In this document: piece after piece, positions 51,489-59,365 of the stretch
How positions within the stretch are numbered: the first letter of the stretch is position 1
Layout: each line of letters begins with the position of its first letter
Notes under the pieces: generated by a model
The model's input: only the letters and a program-made list of their open reading frames with translations
Database searches by the model: none
Told to the model about the DNA's origin: nothing
Made by a program: the position numbers and the translations under genes
Source of the DNA: JBFAPK01 sp040676675
GTDB lineage: Bacteria; Actinomycetota; Actinomycetes; Mycobacteriales; Micromonosporaceae
Direction: 5' to 3'
DNA: 64,000 nt
NCBI RefSeq assembly: GCF_040676675.1
Contig: NZ_JBFAPK010000015.1
Coordinates: 108,024-172,023 of the forward strand

Positions 51489-52564
51489 GCACGCCGACTC
51501 CGGACGCCCGGACGGCGGAGCGCACGGGACCGGTCGCCGCCGCGAAGCGGCCCGCCCGCCGGGGCACCAGCACCCGGTCCCTGCGCTACGTCGGCGGCCG
51601 GCTGCTGGCCATGGTCGGCACGCTGCTCGTGATCAGCGTGCTGACGTACGCGGTCTTCTTCCTGCTCCCGGCGGACCCGGCGCAGCTGAGCTGCGGCCGG
51701 CCCTGCACCCCGCAGCGGCTCGCCGACGCGAGCGCCTTCATGGGGTACGACAAGTCGTGGATCGAGCAGTACCTGGCCTTCCTCGGCGGCATCGTCGCCG
51801 GGCGGGACTTCGGGACCGGGGCCGCCGCGGTGCACTGCGCCGCGCCCTGCTTCGGCTACTCGTTCCGGCTCAACGAGTCGGTCACCCAGCTGATCGTCGA
51901 CCGGGTGCCGGTCACCTTCTCGATCGCGCTCGGCGCGGCCGTGCTCTGGCTGGTCATCGGGGTCGGCGCCGGCGTCGCCTCGGCCGTGCGGCGCGGTACC
52001 GCGGTCGACCGTACGACGATGGCGCTGGCCACCGCCGGAGTCTCCGCCCCGAGCTACCTGGTCGGCCTGCTCGGCATCCTCCTCTTCGGCTTCACGCTGG
52101 ACATGGTTCCGGTGAACGGGTACGTGCCGCTGACCGAGAACCCGCTCCAGTGGGCCTGGCACCTCGTCCTGCCCTGGTGCGTGCTCGCGCTGCTCAGTGC
52201 CGCCGTCTACGCCCGGCTCACCCGGGGCCAGATGCTCGAGGTGCTCGGCGAGGACTACATCCGTACCGCGCGGGCGAAAGGGCTGCGCGAGCGGCGGGTG
52301 GTGGGCCGGCACGCGCTGCGCAACGTGCTGATCCCGGTGGTCACCGTCTTCGGGCTCGACCTCGGCACGCTGCTCGGCGGCGCGATCATCACCGAGCGGG
52401 TCTTCAGCATGCAGGGCCTCGGCGCGCTGCTGCTGGACGCGGTCGGCAACGTCGACCTGCCGCTCATCGTCGGGGTGACGCTCTTCTCGGCGTTCCTCGT
52501 CATCCTCGCCAACTTCGTGGTGGACCTGCTCTACGGCGTACTCGACCCCCGGGTGTCGCGGTAG
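51485..52564 (+). CDS. ABC transporter permease, DppB/OppB type
   Basis: 359 residues. The DppB signature start RYVGGRLLAMVGTLLVISVLTYAVFFLLPADP (residues about 34-65, split by the first helix) is clear, though a 30-residue Ala/Arg/Thr leader is added. A large outside loop with Cys pairs (LSCGRPCTPQRL, AAVHCAAPCFGYS) is unusual and may hold disulfides. The EAA loop reads TARAKGLRERRVVGRHALRN, and VNVDLPLIVGVTLFSAFLVI is near the end. GTG start in the GTGA overlap. Pairs with the DppC-type gene. Confidence 0.92.
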   Translation: MSTPTPDARTAERTGPVAAAKRPARRGTSTRSLRYVGGRLLAMVGTLLVISVLTYAVFFLLPADPAQLSCGRPCTPQRLADASAFMGYDKSWIEQYLAFLGGIVAGRDFGTGAAAVHCAAPCFGYSFRLNESVTQLIVDRVPVTFSIALGAAVLWLVIGVGAGVASAVRRGTAVDRTTMALATAGVSAPSYLVGLLGILLFGFTLDMVPVNGYVPLTENPLQWAWHLVLPWCVLALLSAAVYARLTRGQMLEVLGEDYIRTARAKGLRERRVVGRHALRNVLIPVVTVFGLDLGTLLGGAIITERVFSMQGLGALLLDAVGNVDLPLIVGVTLFSAFLVILANFVVDLLYGVLDPRVSR

Positions 52565-52669
52565 GCCCGCCGCCACCGGGCCCGCGGCCCGGCAGCTGAG
52601 ACAAGACAACGGCGACCGCAGCGGCGCGGCCGCCGGGACACGAGGCGCCCCGACCCGGCCGGACCACCG

Positions 52670-52856
52670 GCCCGAGGCGCGGAGGGAACCCCGGTGCCGC
52701 CGGCGCCGAGGTGCGGAAGGAACCCCGGTGCGGTACGCGCCGAGGTGCGGAAGGAACCCCGGTGCGGTACGCGCCGAGGTGCGCAAGGACCCACTCGGCA
52801 GGGCCGAGGCGCGGAAGAGCTCGGCGCGGCAGCGCCGAGGCCAGGAAGGAAAGACA
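52670..52856 (+). repeat. 34-bp direct repeats in the leader of the binding-protein gene
   Basis: Two nearly exact units (52705-52738 and 52739-52772) of GCCGAGGTGCGGAAGGAACC plus CCGGTGCGGTACGC, with an earlier diverged unit from about 52670 and shorter copies from 52773, 52803 and 52831. Each carries a GGAAGGAA-like purine run. The last one, AGGAAGGAAAGACAG, is the ribosome site of the binding-protein gene. Confidence 0.85.
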
Positions 52857-52857
52857 G

Positions 52858-54528
52858 ATGAGAAGACCCGCCGCCGCGAGCGCCGCCGCGCTCGCCGCCC
52901 TGCTGGCACTGGCTGCCTGCAACGCCAACTCCGGCGACTCCACCGGCGCCTCCGGCTCGACGTCGGCCACCACCAAGGGTGGCACGCTCACCATCCTCAC
53001 CGCCTCCACCGACATCAACTTCGACCCGGCCAAGAGCCAGAACCTGGCCACCACCACCCTCGGCCTGCTGCTGCGCCGACTGACCACCTGGGACATCCAG
53101 CCGGGCAAGCCGGCCGCGGTGGTGCCCGACCTGGCCACCGACACCGGCCAGAGCAGCGACGGCGGCAAGACCTGGACGTACCACCTCAAGGACGGCCTCA
53201 AGTACGCTGACGGCTCGGAGATCACCTCCGCCGACATCAAGTACGGCGTGGAGCGCTCGTTCGCGCCGGAGCTCTCCGGCGGGCTCGGCTACCACAAGAG
53301 TCTGCTGGTCGGGGCGGCCGCCTACAAGGGCCCGTACACCGGCGGTGAGCTGAACTCGATCGAGACGCCGGACCCGAAGACGATCGTGTTCCACCTGGAC
53401 AAGTCGTACGGGGACTGGCCGTGGATCGTCTCGATGCCGGCGTTCTCGCCCGTGCCGAAGGCGAAGGACGACCCGAAGAAGTACAACCAGGACCCGGTCG
53501 CCTCGGGCCCGTACGAGGTCGACTCGTACCAGCAGGGCACCCAGGTCACGTTGAAGCGGAACCCGAACTGGGACGCGAAGACCGACCCGGTGCGTACCGG
53601 CGGCCCGGACGAGATCATCTTCCAGCTCGGCCAGGACACCACGGTCCAAGGGCAGCGGCTCATCGCCGACTCCGGCCCCGACCAGTCCGCCTTCGGCGCC
53701 GGCTTCGTTCCGCCGGCCCAACTGGTCCAGGTCCAGCAGAACCCCACCGCCAAGCAGCGGCTGGTCACCTCGGACGCGGGCGCGCTGGCGTTCCTGGCGA
53801 TCAACACCCAGCGCGGCCCGCTGAAGGACGTCAAGGTGCGCCAGGCCGTCGAGTACGCGGTGGACAAGAAGGCGTTCCAGGTCGCCTCGGGCGGCGCCAT
53901 CGGCGGTGACCTCGCGAGCACGCTGATCACGCCGGGCATCGCCGGCCGGGTCGACTACAACCTGTACCCGGCCGACCCGTCCGGCGACGTCGAGAAGGCC
54001 AAGCAGCTGCTGGCCGAGGCCGGCCAGGGCAACCTCAAGCTCACCCTGCTCAGCCAGAACGACGCGCCGAACCTGAGCAAGTCGCAGGCGATCCAGCAGG
54101 GGCTGCAGCGGGCCGGCATCACGGTCACCATCAAGCCGGTGGACTTGACCGCCTGGGAGGCGGAGGTGACCGGGGAGAAGGGCGACTACGACCTCACCGT
54201 CGCCAGCTGGCAGCCCGACTTCCCGAGCGCGAACGGCAACATCCAGCCGCTCTTCGACTCCAGCCAGGTCGGCGGCGGGGGCTACAACAGCGCCCGCTAC
54301 TCGAACCCCGAGGTCGACGCGCTGATCGCCCAGGCCACCGGCGAGGTCGACCCCGCCAAGGCGCAGGCGCTCTGGGCGCAGGCGGACAAGCGGATCATGC
54401 AGGACGCCCCGGTGGTCCCGCTGATCTACACGAAGAACTCGTTCCTGCACGGCTCGAAGGTGCGGAACTTCTTCGTGGCCTCGTTCCCGGCGTACCCGAA
54501 CTACCTGAAGGTGTCGCTGTCGAAGTGA
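52858..54528 (+). CDS. ABC transporter substrate-binding lipoprotein (family 5)
   Basis: 556 residues. Lipoprotein signal with LLALAAC (Cys about 20), then a Ser/Gly/Thr linker and an SBP_bac_5 domain (about 70-510). Family blocks: TWTYHLKDGLKYADGSEITSADIKYGVERSF (split), VASGPYEVDSYQQGTQVTLKRNPNW and ASWQPDFPSANGN. Members bind peptides, nickel or oligosaccharides; which one cannot be told. ATG at 52858 with AGGAAGG ahead. The gene follows the two permeases after a repeat-filled leader of about 290 bases, which could let it be expressed more strongly than them. Confidence 0.92.
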   Translation: MRRPAAASAAALAALLALAACNANSGDSTGASGSTSATTKGGTLTILTASTDINFDPAKSQNLATTTLGLLLRRLTTWDIQPGKPAAVVPDLATDTGQSSDGGKTWTYHLKDGLKYADGSEITSADIKYGVERSFAPELSGGLGYHKSLLVGAAAYKGPYTGGELNSIETPDPKTIVFHLDKSYGDWPWIVSMPAFSPVPKAKDDPKKYNQDPVASGPYEVDSYQQGTQVTLKRNPNWDAKTDPVRTGGPDEIIFQLGQDTTVQGQRLIADSGPDQSAFGAGFVPPAQLVQVQQNPTAKQRLVTSDAGALAFLAINTQRGPLKDVKVRQAVEYAVDKKAFQVASGGAIGGDLASTLITPGIAGRVDYNLYPADPSGDVEKAKQLLAEAGQGNLKLTLLSQNDAPNLSKSQAIQQGLQRAGITVTIKPVDLTAWEAEVTGEKGDYDLTVASWQPDFPSANGNIQPLFDSSQVGGGGYNSARYSNPEVDALIAQATGEVDPAKAQALWAQADKRIMQDAPVVPLIYTKNSFLHGSKVRNFFVASFPAYPNYLKVSLSK

Positions 54529-56396
54529 GAACCACCGCGACCCCCGAGTTGCCGCTCGCGGTGGCGGGCCTGTCCATCTCGTTCGAGGTGGAGGGCGAGA
54601 CGCACCAGGCGGTCCGCGACGTGACCTTCGGGTTGCGTCGCGGGCAGGTGCTCGCCCTGGTCGGCGAGTCCGGCTCCGGCAAGAGCGTCACCGCCATGGC
54701 CGCGCTGGGGCTGCTGCCCGGCAACGCGCGGGTGAGCGGCAGCGTCTCCCTGGCCGGTACCGAGCTGATCGGCGCCGAACCGCGCCTGCTGCGCGAGGTC
54801 CGGGGCGGGCGGATCGGCACGGTCTTCCAGGAGCCGATGACCGCCCTCAACCCGGTCTTCACCGTCGGGGACCAGATCGCCGAGGCGATCCGTACCCACC
54901 GGGACCTGGGCCGTACGGCCGCCGCCGCCCGCGTACGGGAGCTGTTGGCGCTGGTGGGGCTGGACGATCCGGAGCGGGTGGCGCGCGCCTACCCGCACGA
55001 ACTCTCCGGCGGCCAGCTCCAGCGCGCCATGATCGCCATGGCGATCAGCTGCGATCCGGCGGTACTGATCGCGGACGAGCCGACCACCGCGTTGGACGTC
55101 ACGGTCCAGGCCGGCGTCCTCGAACTGCTGCGGGACCTGCGGGCCCGGCTGGACATGGCGATCCTGCTGATCACCCACGACATGGGGGTGGTGGCCGACA
55201 TCGCCGACGATGTCGTGGTGCTCCGCGCCGGCGAGGTCGTCGAGCAGGCGCCGGCCGAGCGGCTCTTCGCCGCGCCCGGGCACGACTACACGAGGAGCCT
55301 GCTCGACGCGGTACCCCGGCTGGCCGAGCTGACTCTCGACCCGCCGGCGCGGCCCGATCCGGCGGCGCAGACCGCCCCCGCGTCCGCGCCCGACCCGGCG
55401 GCGCAGACCGCCCCCGCGTCCGCGCCCGACCCGGCGGCGCAGGCAGGCCCCGCGTCCGGAGCGGCGGCGGGCGCGGAGCCGACCGCGGGCAGGGAACCGA
55501 TCGCGGGCGCGGGCGCCGGGCCGGGCGCCACGGTGCTGCTGCGCGACGTGGTGGTCGAGTATCCGGGCCGGCGCGGCGCCGCCCGGGTCCGCGCGGTCGA
55601 CGGCGTCTCCCTCGAAATCGCCGGCGGCGAGGTGCTGGGGCTGGTCGGCGAGTCCGGCTCCGGCAAGTCGACGATCGGCCGGGCGCTGGCCGGGCTGGTA
55701 CCGGTCGACTCCGGCGAGGTGGTCGTCGACGGTACGGACGTGGCCCGTGCCGCCCGGCGGGCGTTCCACGGCGGGCGGGCCCTGCGGGCGACCCGGGCCC
55801 GGATGGGCATCGTCTTCCAGGATCCGGCGTCGTCGCTGAACCCCCGCCGTACCGTCGGCGACAGCATCGCCGAGCCGCTGCTGCTCCACACCGACCTACG
55901 GGCGGCGCCGCTGCGGACGCGGGTGGACGAGCTGCTGGAGGCGGTGAACCTGCCGGCCGCCATGCGGGACCGCTACCCGTACGAGATGTCCGGCGGGCAG
56001 CGGCAGCGGGTGGCGATCGCCCGGGCCATCGCCCTGGATCCGGCGCTTCTGATCGCCGACGAGCCGACCAGCGCGCTGGACGTCTCGGTGCAGGCCCGGA
56101 TCCTGGAGCTGTTCCGGTCCGTACAGCGCCGCTTCGGCTTCGCCTGCCTGTTCGTCAGCCACGACCTGGCCCTGGTCGGCCAGCTCGCCGACCGGGTGGC
56201 GGTGATGCACCGGGGCCGGATCGTCGAGCAGGGCGCGGCGGGCGAGGTGCTGCGCTCGCCGGGGCACCCGTACACCCAGCGGCTGCTGGCCGCGGCGCCG
56301 GTCGCCGATCCGGCCCGGCAGGCGCAGCGCCGCGAGACCTGGCGCCGGCTCACCAGGGTCGGTACCGCCGGCGCGGAGAGCGCGGCCGTCGCCTGA
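54525..56396 (+). CDS. fused ABC ATPase, DppD-DppF type
   Basis: 623 residues with two full ATPases in one chain. Domain 1: Walker A GESGSGKSV (about 47), signature LSGGQLQR, Walker B VLIADEPTTALDV. Domain 2: GESGSGKST (about 374), MSGGQRQRVAIARA, LLIADEPTSALDV. Both end with the oligopeptide/dipeptide C-terminal segment (HPYTQRLLAAAP). The linker (about 275-330) is Ala/Pro-rich with three 12-residue repeats. It powers the two permeases. GTG start overlaps the binding-protein stop (GTGA at 54525-54528). Confidence 0.94.
   Translation: MRTTATPELPLAVAGLSISFEVEGETHQAVRDVTFGLRRGQVLALVGESGSGKSVTAMAALGLLPGNARVSGSVSLAGTELIGAEPRLLREVRGGRIGTVFQEPMTALNPVFTVGDQIAEAIRTHRDLGRTAAAARVRELLALVGLDDPERVARAYPHELSGGQLQRAMIAMAISCDPAVLIADEPTTALDVTVQAGVLELLRDLRARLDMAILLITHDMGVVADIADDVVVLRAGEVVEQAPAERLFAAPGHDYTRSLLDAVPRLAELTLDPPARPDPAAQTAPASAPDPAAQTAPASAPDPAAQAGPASGAAAGAEPTAGREPIAGAGAGPGATVLLRDVVVEYPGRRGAARVRAVDGVSLEIAGGEVLGLVGESGSGKSTIGRALAGLVPVDSGEVVVDGTDVARAARRAFHGGRALRATRARMGIVFQDPASSLNPRRTVGDSIAEPLLLHTDLRAAPLRTRVDELLEAVNLPAAMRDRYPYEMSGGQRQRVAIARAIALDPALLIADEPTSALDVSVQARILELFRSVQRRFGFACLFVSHDLALVGQLADRVAVMHRGRIVEQGAAGEVLRSPGHPYTQRLLAAAPVADPARQAQRRETWRRLTRVGTAGAESAAVA
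55353..55460 (+). repeat. 36-bp tandem repeat in the ATPase linker
   Basis: Three in-frame units (55353-55388, 55389-55424, 55425-55460) encode PDPAAQTAPASA and variants. The first two differ by one base, the third by several, so the array is young and its copy number may vary among strains. Confidence 0.9.
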
Positions 56397-56701
56397 GGAC
56401 GGCCGGTTCCGGGGTCGGCCCCGGGACCGGACCGTCGACCGGCGGCGGACCGTGGCCCCGCGTGGGCGCCACGGTCCGCGTCCTCTCCCAGGCCGAGGTA
56501 CCGGCGCTGCGGCGCGCGGGCGTCGGCGGCCCGTACGGCGCAGGTGCGCTGCGGCGGCGATCCGGGGGACGGGTGGCCGCTCGGCGACTGAAGGTAACGC
56601 TACGTACCCGTCGGCGGGCTTTCAAGGGTCGCCAGGACCGGTGCGAACTGCCCGTTAGTGCCGTTGACCTGCAATTTCCATTGCCAGCAGGTTCGCCGAG
56701 A
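56397..56701. terminator. 305-base gap with a hairpin between convergent units
   Basis: A 12-bp perfect stem (56445-56456 with 56468-56479, 11-base loop) follows the ATPase stop by 48 bases and probably ends the ABC operon; no T run. The rest of the gap, including the less GC-rich part near 56660-56690, shows no gene that I can support. Confidence 0.45.
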
Positions 56702-57400
56702 TCAGTGACGGATGGTACGGATCAGGTGCAGGACCTCCCGGGTGATCGGGCGGAGCACGCGCAGCCGGGAGAGCCCGACCGCCCGGTCGATCAGCGGTAC
56801 GGCGCCGTCGATCAGCTGTCGCGTCTTCGCCTGCCCGGGCGAGCGGTCGTGCACCCAGTAGAGGACCACGCCCATGTAGGCGAGCCAGAGCAGCTCCGGC
56901 AGTTCGGGGCGCAGCTCCTCGTCGACCTTGGCCGTGGAGCCCTCCAGCACGTCGCGGAAGAGCGCGATCGCGGCCTCCCGGGGCTCCGACGACGCCGCCG
57001 AGAAGGGGCTCAGCGGCGACGTCGGTTCGGCGGCGGTCTTGAAGAAGGTGGCGGCGAACTCGTGCGAGGGGGTCAGCACGTCGATGCCGGCGTGCAGCAC
57101 CCCGCGCAACCGGGTGGCGAAGTCGCGTTCGCGCGCCAGCAGCGCCGCGGCGCCGGCCCGGTGTTCGGCCTGGCTGTCGACGTAGAAACGCTGGATCAGG
57201 TGTTCCTTGGAGCCGAAGTAGTAGTACGCGTTGCCGACCGCGACGCCCGCCTCCTTGGCGATGGCGCGCATCGTCGTCTGGGCGTAACCGCGTTCCCGGA
57301 ACAGCCGCATCGCCGTGTCGAGGATGTGCTGCCGGGTCTGCTCGCCCCGGGGGGTGGGGGGCTCAGCCGCAGCGGTCGTCGGCGCAGTCTCGTCGGTCAT
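56702..57400 (-). CDS. TetR-family transcriptional regulator
   Basis: 232 residues. N-terminal HTH (about 25-70): TRQHILDTAMRLFRERGYAQ, TTMRAIAKEAGVAVGNAYYYF, a strong TetR signature with YYYFGSKEHL. The ligand domain has a Pro/Ser loop (PTSPLSPFSAASSEP) and ends in LHLIRTIRH. The recognition helix resembles regulators that bind TTGAAC-N2-GTTCAA palindromes, and two such sites lie upstream of the neighbouring operon. The ATG at 57400 was chosen; an in-frame GTG at 57409 adds three residues. The start lies inside the 3' end of the DCC gene (38 bases overlap), so the three genes form one unit. Confidence 0.88.
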   Translation of the reverse strand: MTDETAPTTAAAEPPTPRGEQTRQHILDTAMRLFRERGYAQTTMRAIAKEAGVAVGNAYYYFGSKEHLIQRFYVDSQAEHRAGAAALLARERDFATRLRGVLHAGIDVLTPSHEFAATFFKTAAEPTSPLSPFSAASSEPREAAIALFRDVLEGSTAKVDEELRPELPELLWLAYMGVVLYWVHDRSPGQAKTRQLIDGAVPLIDRAVGLSRLRVLRPITREVLHLIRTIRH

Positions 57401-57812
57401 CGTCGCCACCGTATCCCGCGTCCCGGGTCGCCTCGCGCAGCGCCGACGCGGCCGTGACGATCCGCCGGGCGACCGGGCGCAGGCGTGGCCGGGCCAGGGT
57501 CTCCGCCGTCGCGCGGTAGCCGTGCAGCGCCCAGAGGCAGGCCAGCCAGGCGCCGTCGCCGGTGTAGACCGCGCCCGTGTCGGCGACCACGGTGATGTCC
57601 CGCAGCGTCGCCCCGTGGTCCAGGCCGGGAAAGCGCCGCCGGGCCTCGGCGGAGCCGGCCGCGACGAACTCCAGCGGTACGAGCTGGGCCTGCGCGGCCA
57701 GCCAGCGCCGGGCGGTACGGCACACGGGGCAGCCCGCGTCGTAGAGGACGGTCAGTGTGCCGATCCCACCGGCCCCGTGCCCGGTGGGATCGGCGCTCGG
57801 CGGGGTGGTCAC
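57363..57812 (-). CDS. DCC-family thiol-disulfide oxidoreductase-like (DUF393)
   Basis: 149 residues. LTVLYDAGCPVCRTARRWL (about 18-36) holds the DxxC-P-x-C motif of the DCC family, a thioredoxin-like fold; the middle part has GDGAWLACLWALHGYR. An acidic/Cys tail (GGDDDRRDCADDRCG) is odd and could be an overlap-driven extension. Function of DCC proteins is poorly known; redox handling is assumed from the CxxC. GTG at 57812, overlapping the stop of the upstream gene (GTGA). Its 3' end overlaps the tetR start by 38 bases, unusual for bacteria. Confidence 0.8.
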   Translation of the reverse strand: MTTPPSADPTGHGAGGIGTLTVLYDAGCPVCRTARRWLAAQAQLVPLEFVAAGSAEARRRFPGLDHGATLRDITVVADTGAVYTGDGAWLACLWALHGYRATAETLARPRLRPVARRIVTAASALREATRDAGYGGDDDRRDCADDRCG

Positions 57813-58324
57813 GGAGCCGGCGGAGGTGCGTCCGGGCCCGTCGGTCGGGGCGGGACCGGTCCCGGCGCCGGCTGCTGCGGCAGGGTCCCGTCCGGGGGTG
57901 CCCCGTACGCCCCGACCGGCATCGGTCGCGGCATCGCCGGGAGCAGGCCGCTCGGTGCCACGGGTGGCCGGGCCGAGTTCTGGCGCAGCCGGCCCCGGCG
58001 GTAGCGCCCGAGCGCGAAGACGTTGAAGAAGTGCAGCGCCCCCAGGACGAGCAGCACCAGCCCGATCTTCTTGGAGAGCTCCTCCATCGTCTGGCTGGTC
58101 GAGCTGAGCCCGCCGTCGTACTTCATGGCGACCGTGACGTAACCGAGGTTGAGCAGGTAGAAGCCGACCACCAGCAGGCTGTTGACGGCCCGGGCGAGCT
58201 GGCCGTCGGCGAAGACGTCCGCCAGGAAGACCAGCCCGTTGCGGGAGAGCGTACGGGCCACCCAGATCGTCAGTCCGATGCTGATGAGCAGGTAGCAGAG
58301 GTACATCCAGACCTTGAAGTCCAC
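57809..58324 (-). CDS. small membrane protein with Pro-rich tail
   Basis: 171 residues, first gene of the DCC-TetR unit. Three membrane helices: MYLCYLLISIGLTIWVA (about 7-23), LLVVGFYLLNLGYVTVAM (about 50-67) and IGLVLLVLGALHFFNVFAL (about 87-105), then RYRRGRLRQ facing the cytosol and a disordered Pro/Ala tail. Not recognised by name; probably a TetR-controlled membrane protein. GTG at 58324 with AAGAAAGG 9 bases ahead. Its promoter region carries two palindromes that fit a TetR operator. Confidence 0.72.
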   Translation of the reverse strand: MDFKVWMYLCYLLISIGLTIWVARTLSRNGLVFLADVFADGQLARAVNSLLVVGFYLLNLGYVTVAMKYDGGLSSTSQTMEELSKKIGLVLLVLGALHFFNVFALGRYRRGRLRQNSARPPVAPSGLLPAMPRPMPVGAYGAPPDGTLPQQPAPGPVPPRPTGPDAPPPAP

Positions 58325-58339
58325 CGCGCCACGCCTTTC

Positions 58340-58397
58340 TTGAACGTGTTCAGGTTGCGGTCACGTCGAGCGTACGGAAAGACTTGAACACGTTCAA
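58340..58397 (-). promoter_or_regulatory. two TetR-type operators upstream of the membrane protein gene
   Basis: Site 1 at 58340-58353 reads TTGAACGTGTTCAG and site 2 at 58384-58397 reads TTGAACACGTTCAA, a perfect palindrome of 6-bp arms. Centres are 44 bases apart, about four helical turns. They lie 16-73 bases ahead of the start at 58324, where the promoter must be, and the nearby tetR gene is the natural candidate for binding. Confidence 0.65.
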
Positions 58398-58467
58398 CAG
58401 AGGTGCGCGTCACTATTCGGCGAACCGACCGAAGTGGACCTGCGCGCGTACGGAGCGCGGCGTTGCG

Positions 58468-59244
58468 TCAGGGGCGCCCGGCGAGGGCCGGGCCGAGCAC
58501 CGGCACCTGGCGTACCAACCCCACCAGGCGCACCGCCGCGGGCATTCCGGCCAGCAGCGACGCGGCCGTGACCGTCCCGCCGAGCGCCAGTCCGGCGGTG
58601 ATGTCGTGCGGGTAGTGCACGCCGGCGACGACCCGCAGCAGCGCCGCCAGTACGCCCAGCGGCAGCACCACCGGCGCCAGCCGCCGTACGGTCAGCGCCA
58701 GGCCGACCGCCAGCGCGCCGCCGATGGTGGAGTGGTTGCTGGGAAAGGACCAGTCCCCGACGGGTGGGCAGGTCGCGATCGTGTGCACCGCGCCGAGCGC
58801 CCGGCACGGCCGCTCCTCGTCCACCAGCGCCTTGAGCCCCTCACTCGTCGCGTAGGCCACGGCGGTGCCGACCATGGTCAGCAGCGCGCCGCCGACCATG
58901 CGCGGGTCGCGGACCCGGCCGAGCAGCCAGACCCCCGCGACCAGCAGCAGCAGGAGCAGCAGGGTGCCCTCGGTGGCGAGTTCGACGAGATCGTGCGCGA
59001 AGCCGGGCGCCTTGCCCGCGGTCTCGGCCACGAGCCGGTACCCGGCCGCCGAGGGTCCCTGCGTCACCCGCAACGGCGTCGGCCCGCCGAGCCCCGCCGG
59101 CGCCAGCATGGTCAGCAGCCCGGCGCCGATGAGCAGGCACGCGAGCGCGAGCACCAGCCGGCTCCGCCAGGAACCGGCCAGCCACCCGTCGACCCCCGTC
59201 GTGGCCGAGTTTCGTACGGATCCGGGAAGGTCTTCGGGGGCCAT
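58468..59244 (-). CDS. PAP2-family membrane phosphatase
   Basis: 258 residues with about six membrane helices. The phosphatase motifs are KALVDEERPC (motif 1, where the usual xxxRP is present), PSNHST (motif 2) and VAGVHYPHDITAG (motif 3, nucleophile-supporting His). PAP2 enzymes remove phosphate from lipid phosphates such as undecaprenyl diphosphate or phosphatidate, on the outside. The ATG at 59244 lies just ahead of the first hydrophobic segment; an earlier frame start at 59298 adds 18 poor residues. The neighbouring GH3 gene is on the same strand, 121 bases away. Confidence 0.85.
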   Translation of the reverse strand: MAPEDLPGSVRNSATTGVDGWLAGSWRSRLVLALACLLIGAGLLTMLAPAGLGGPTPLRVTQGPSAAGYRLVAETAGKAPGFAHDLVELATEGTLLLLLLLVAGVWLLGRVRDPRMVGGALLTMVGTAVAYATSEGLKALVDEERPCRALGAVHTIATCPPVGDWSFPSNHSTIGGALAVGLALTVRRLAPVVLPLGVLAALLRVVAGVHYPHDITAGLALGGTVTAASLLAGMPAAVRLVGLVRQVPVLGPALAGRP

Positions 59245-59365
59245 GCCCGGTGAGCGTACGGCAAGCGAAAAATGAACGACGAATGAACATCCCTCCACGG
59301 GAGAGTGTCGCGATCGGAGCCGCTCCGGACTGCGCCTCGGCTCGACACGATCGGCCGGACACGGC

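Noticed and set aside
52670..52856. Possible CRISPR-like array
   Set aside because: Units abut, vary in length, and lie in a gene leader; no spacers and no cas genes.
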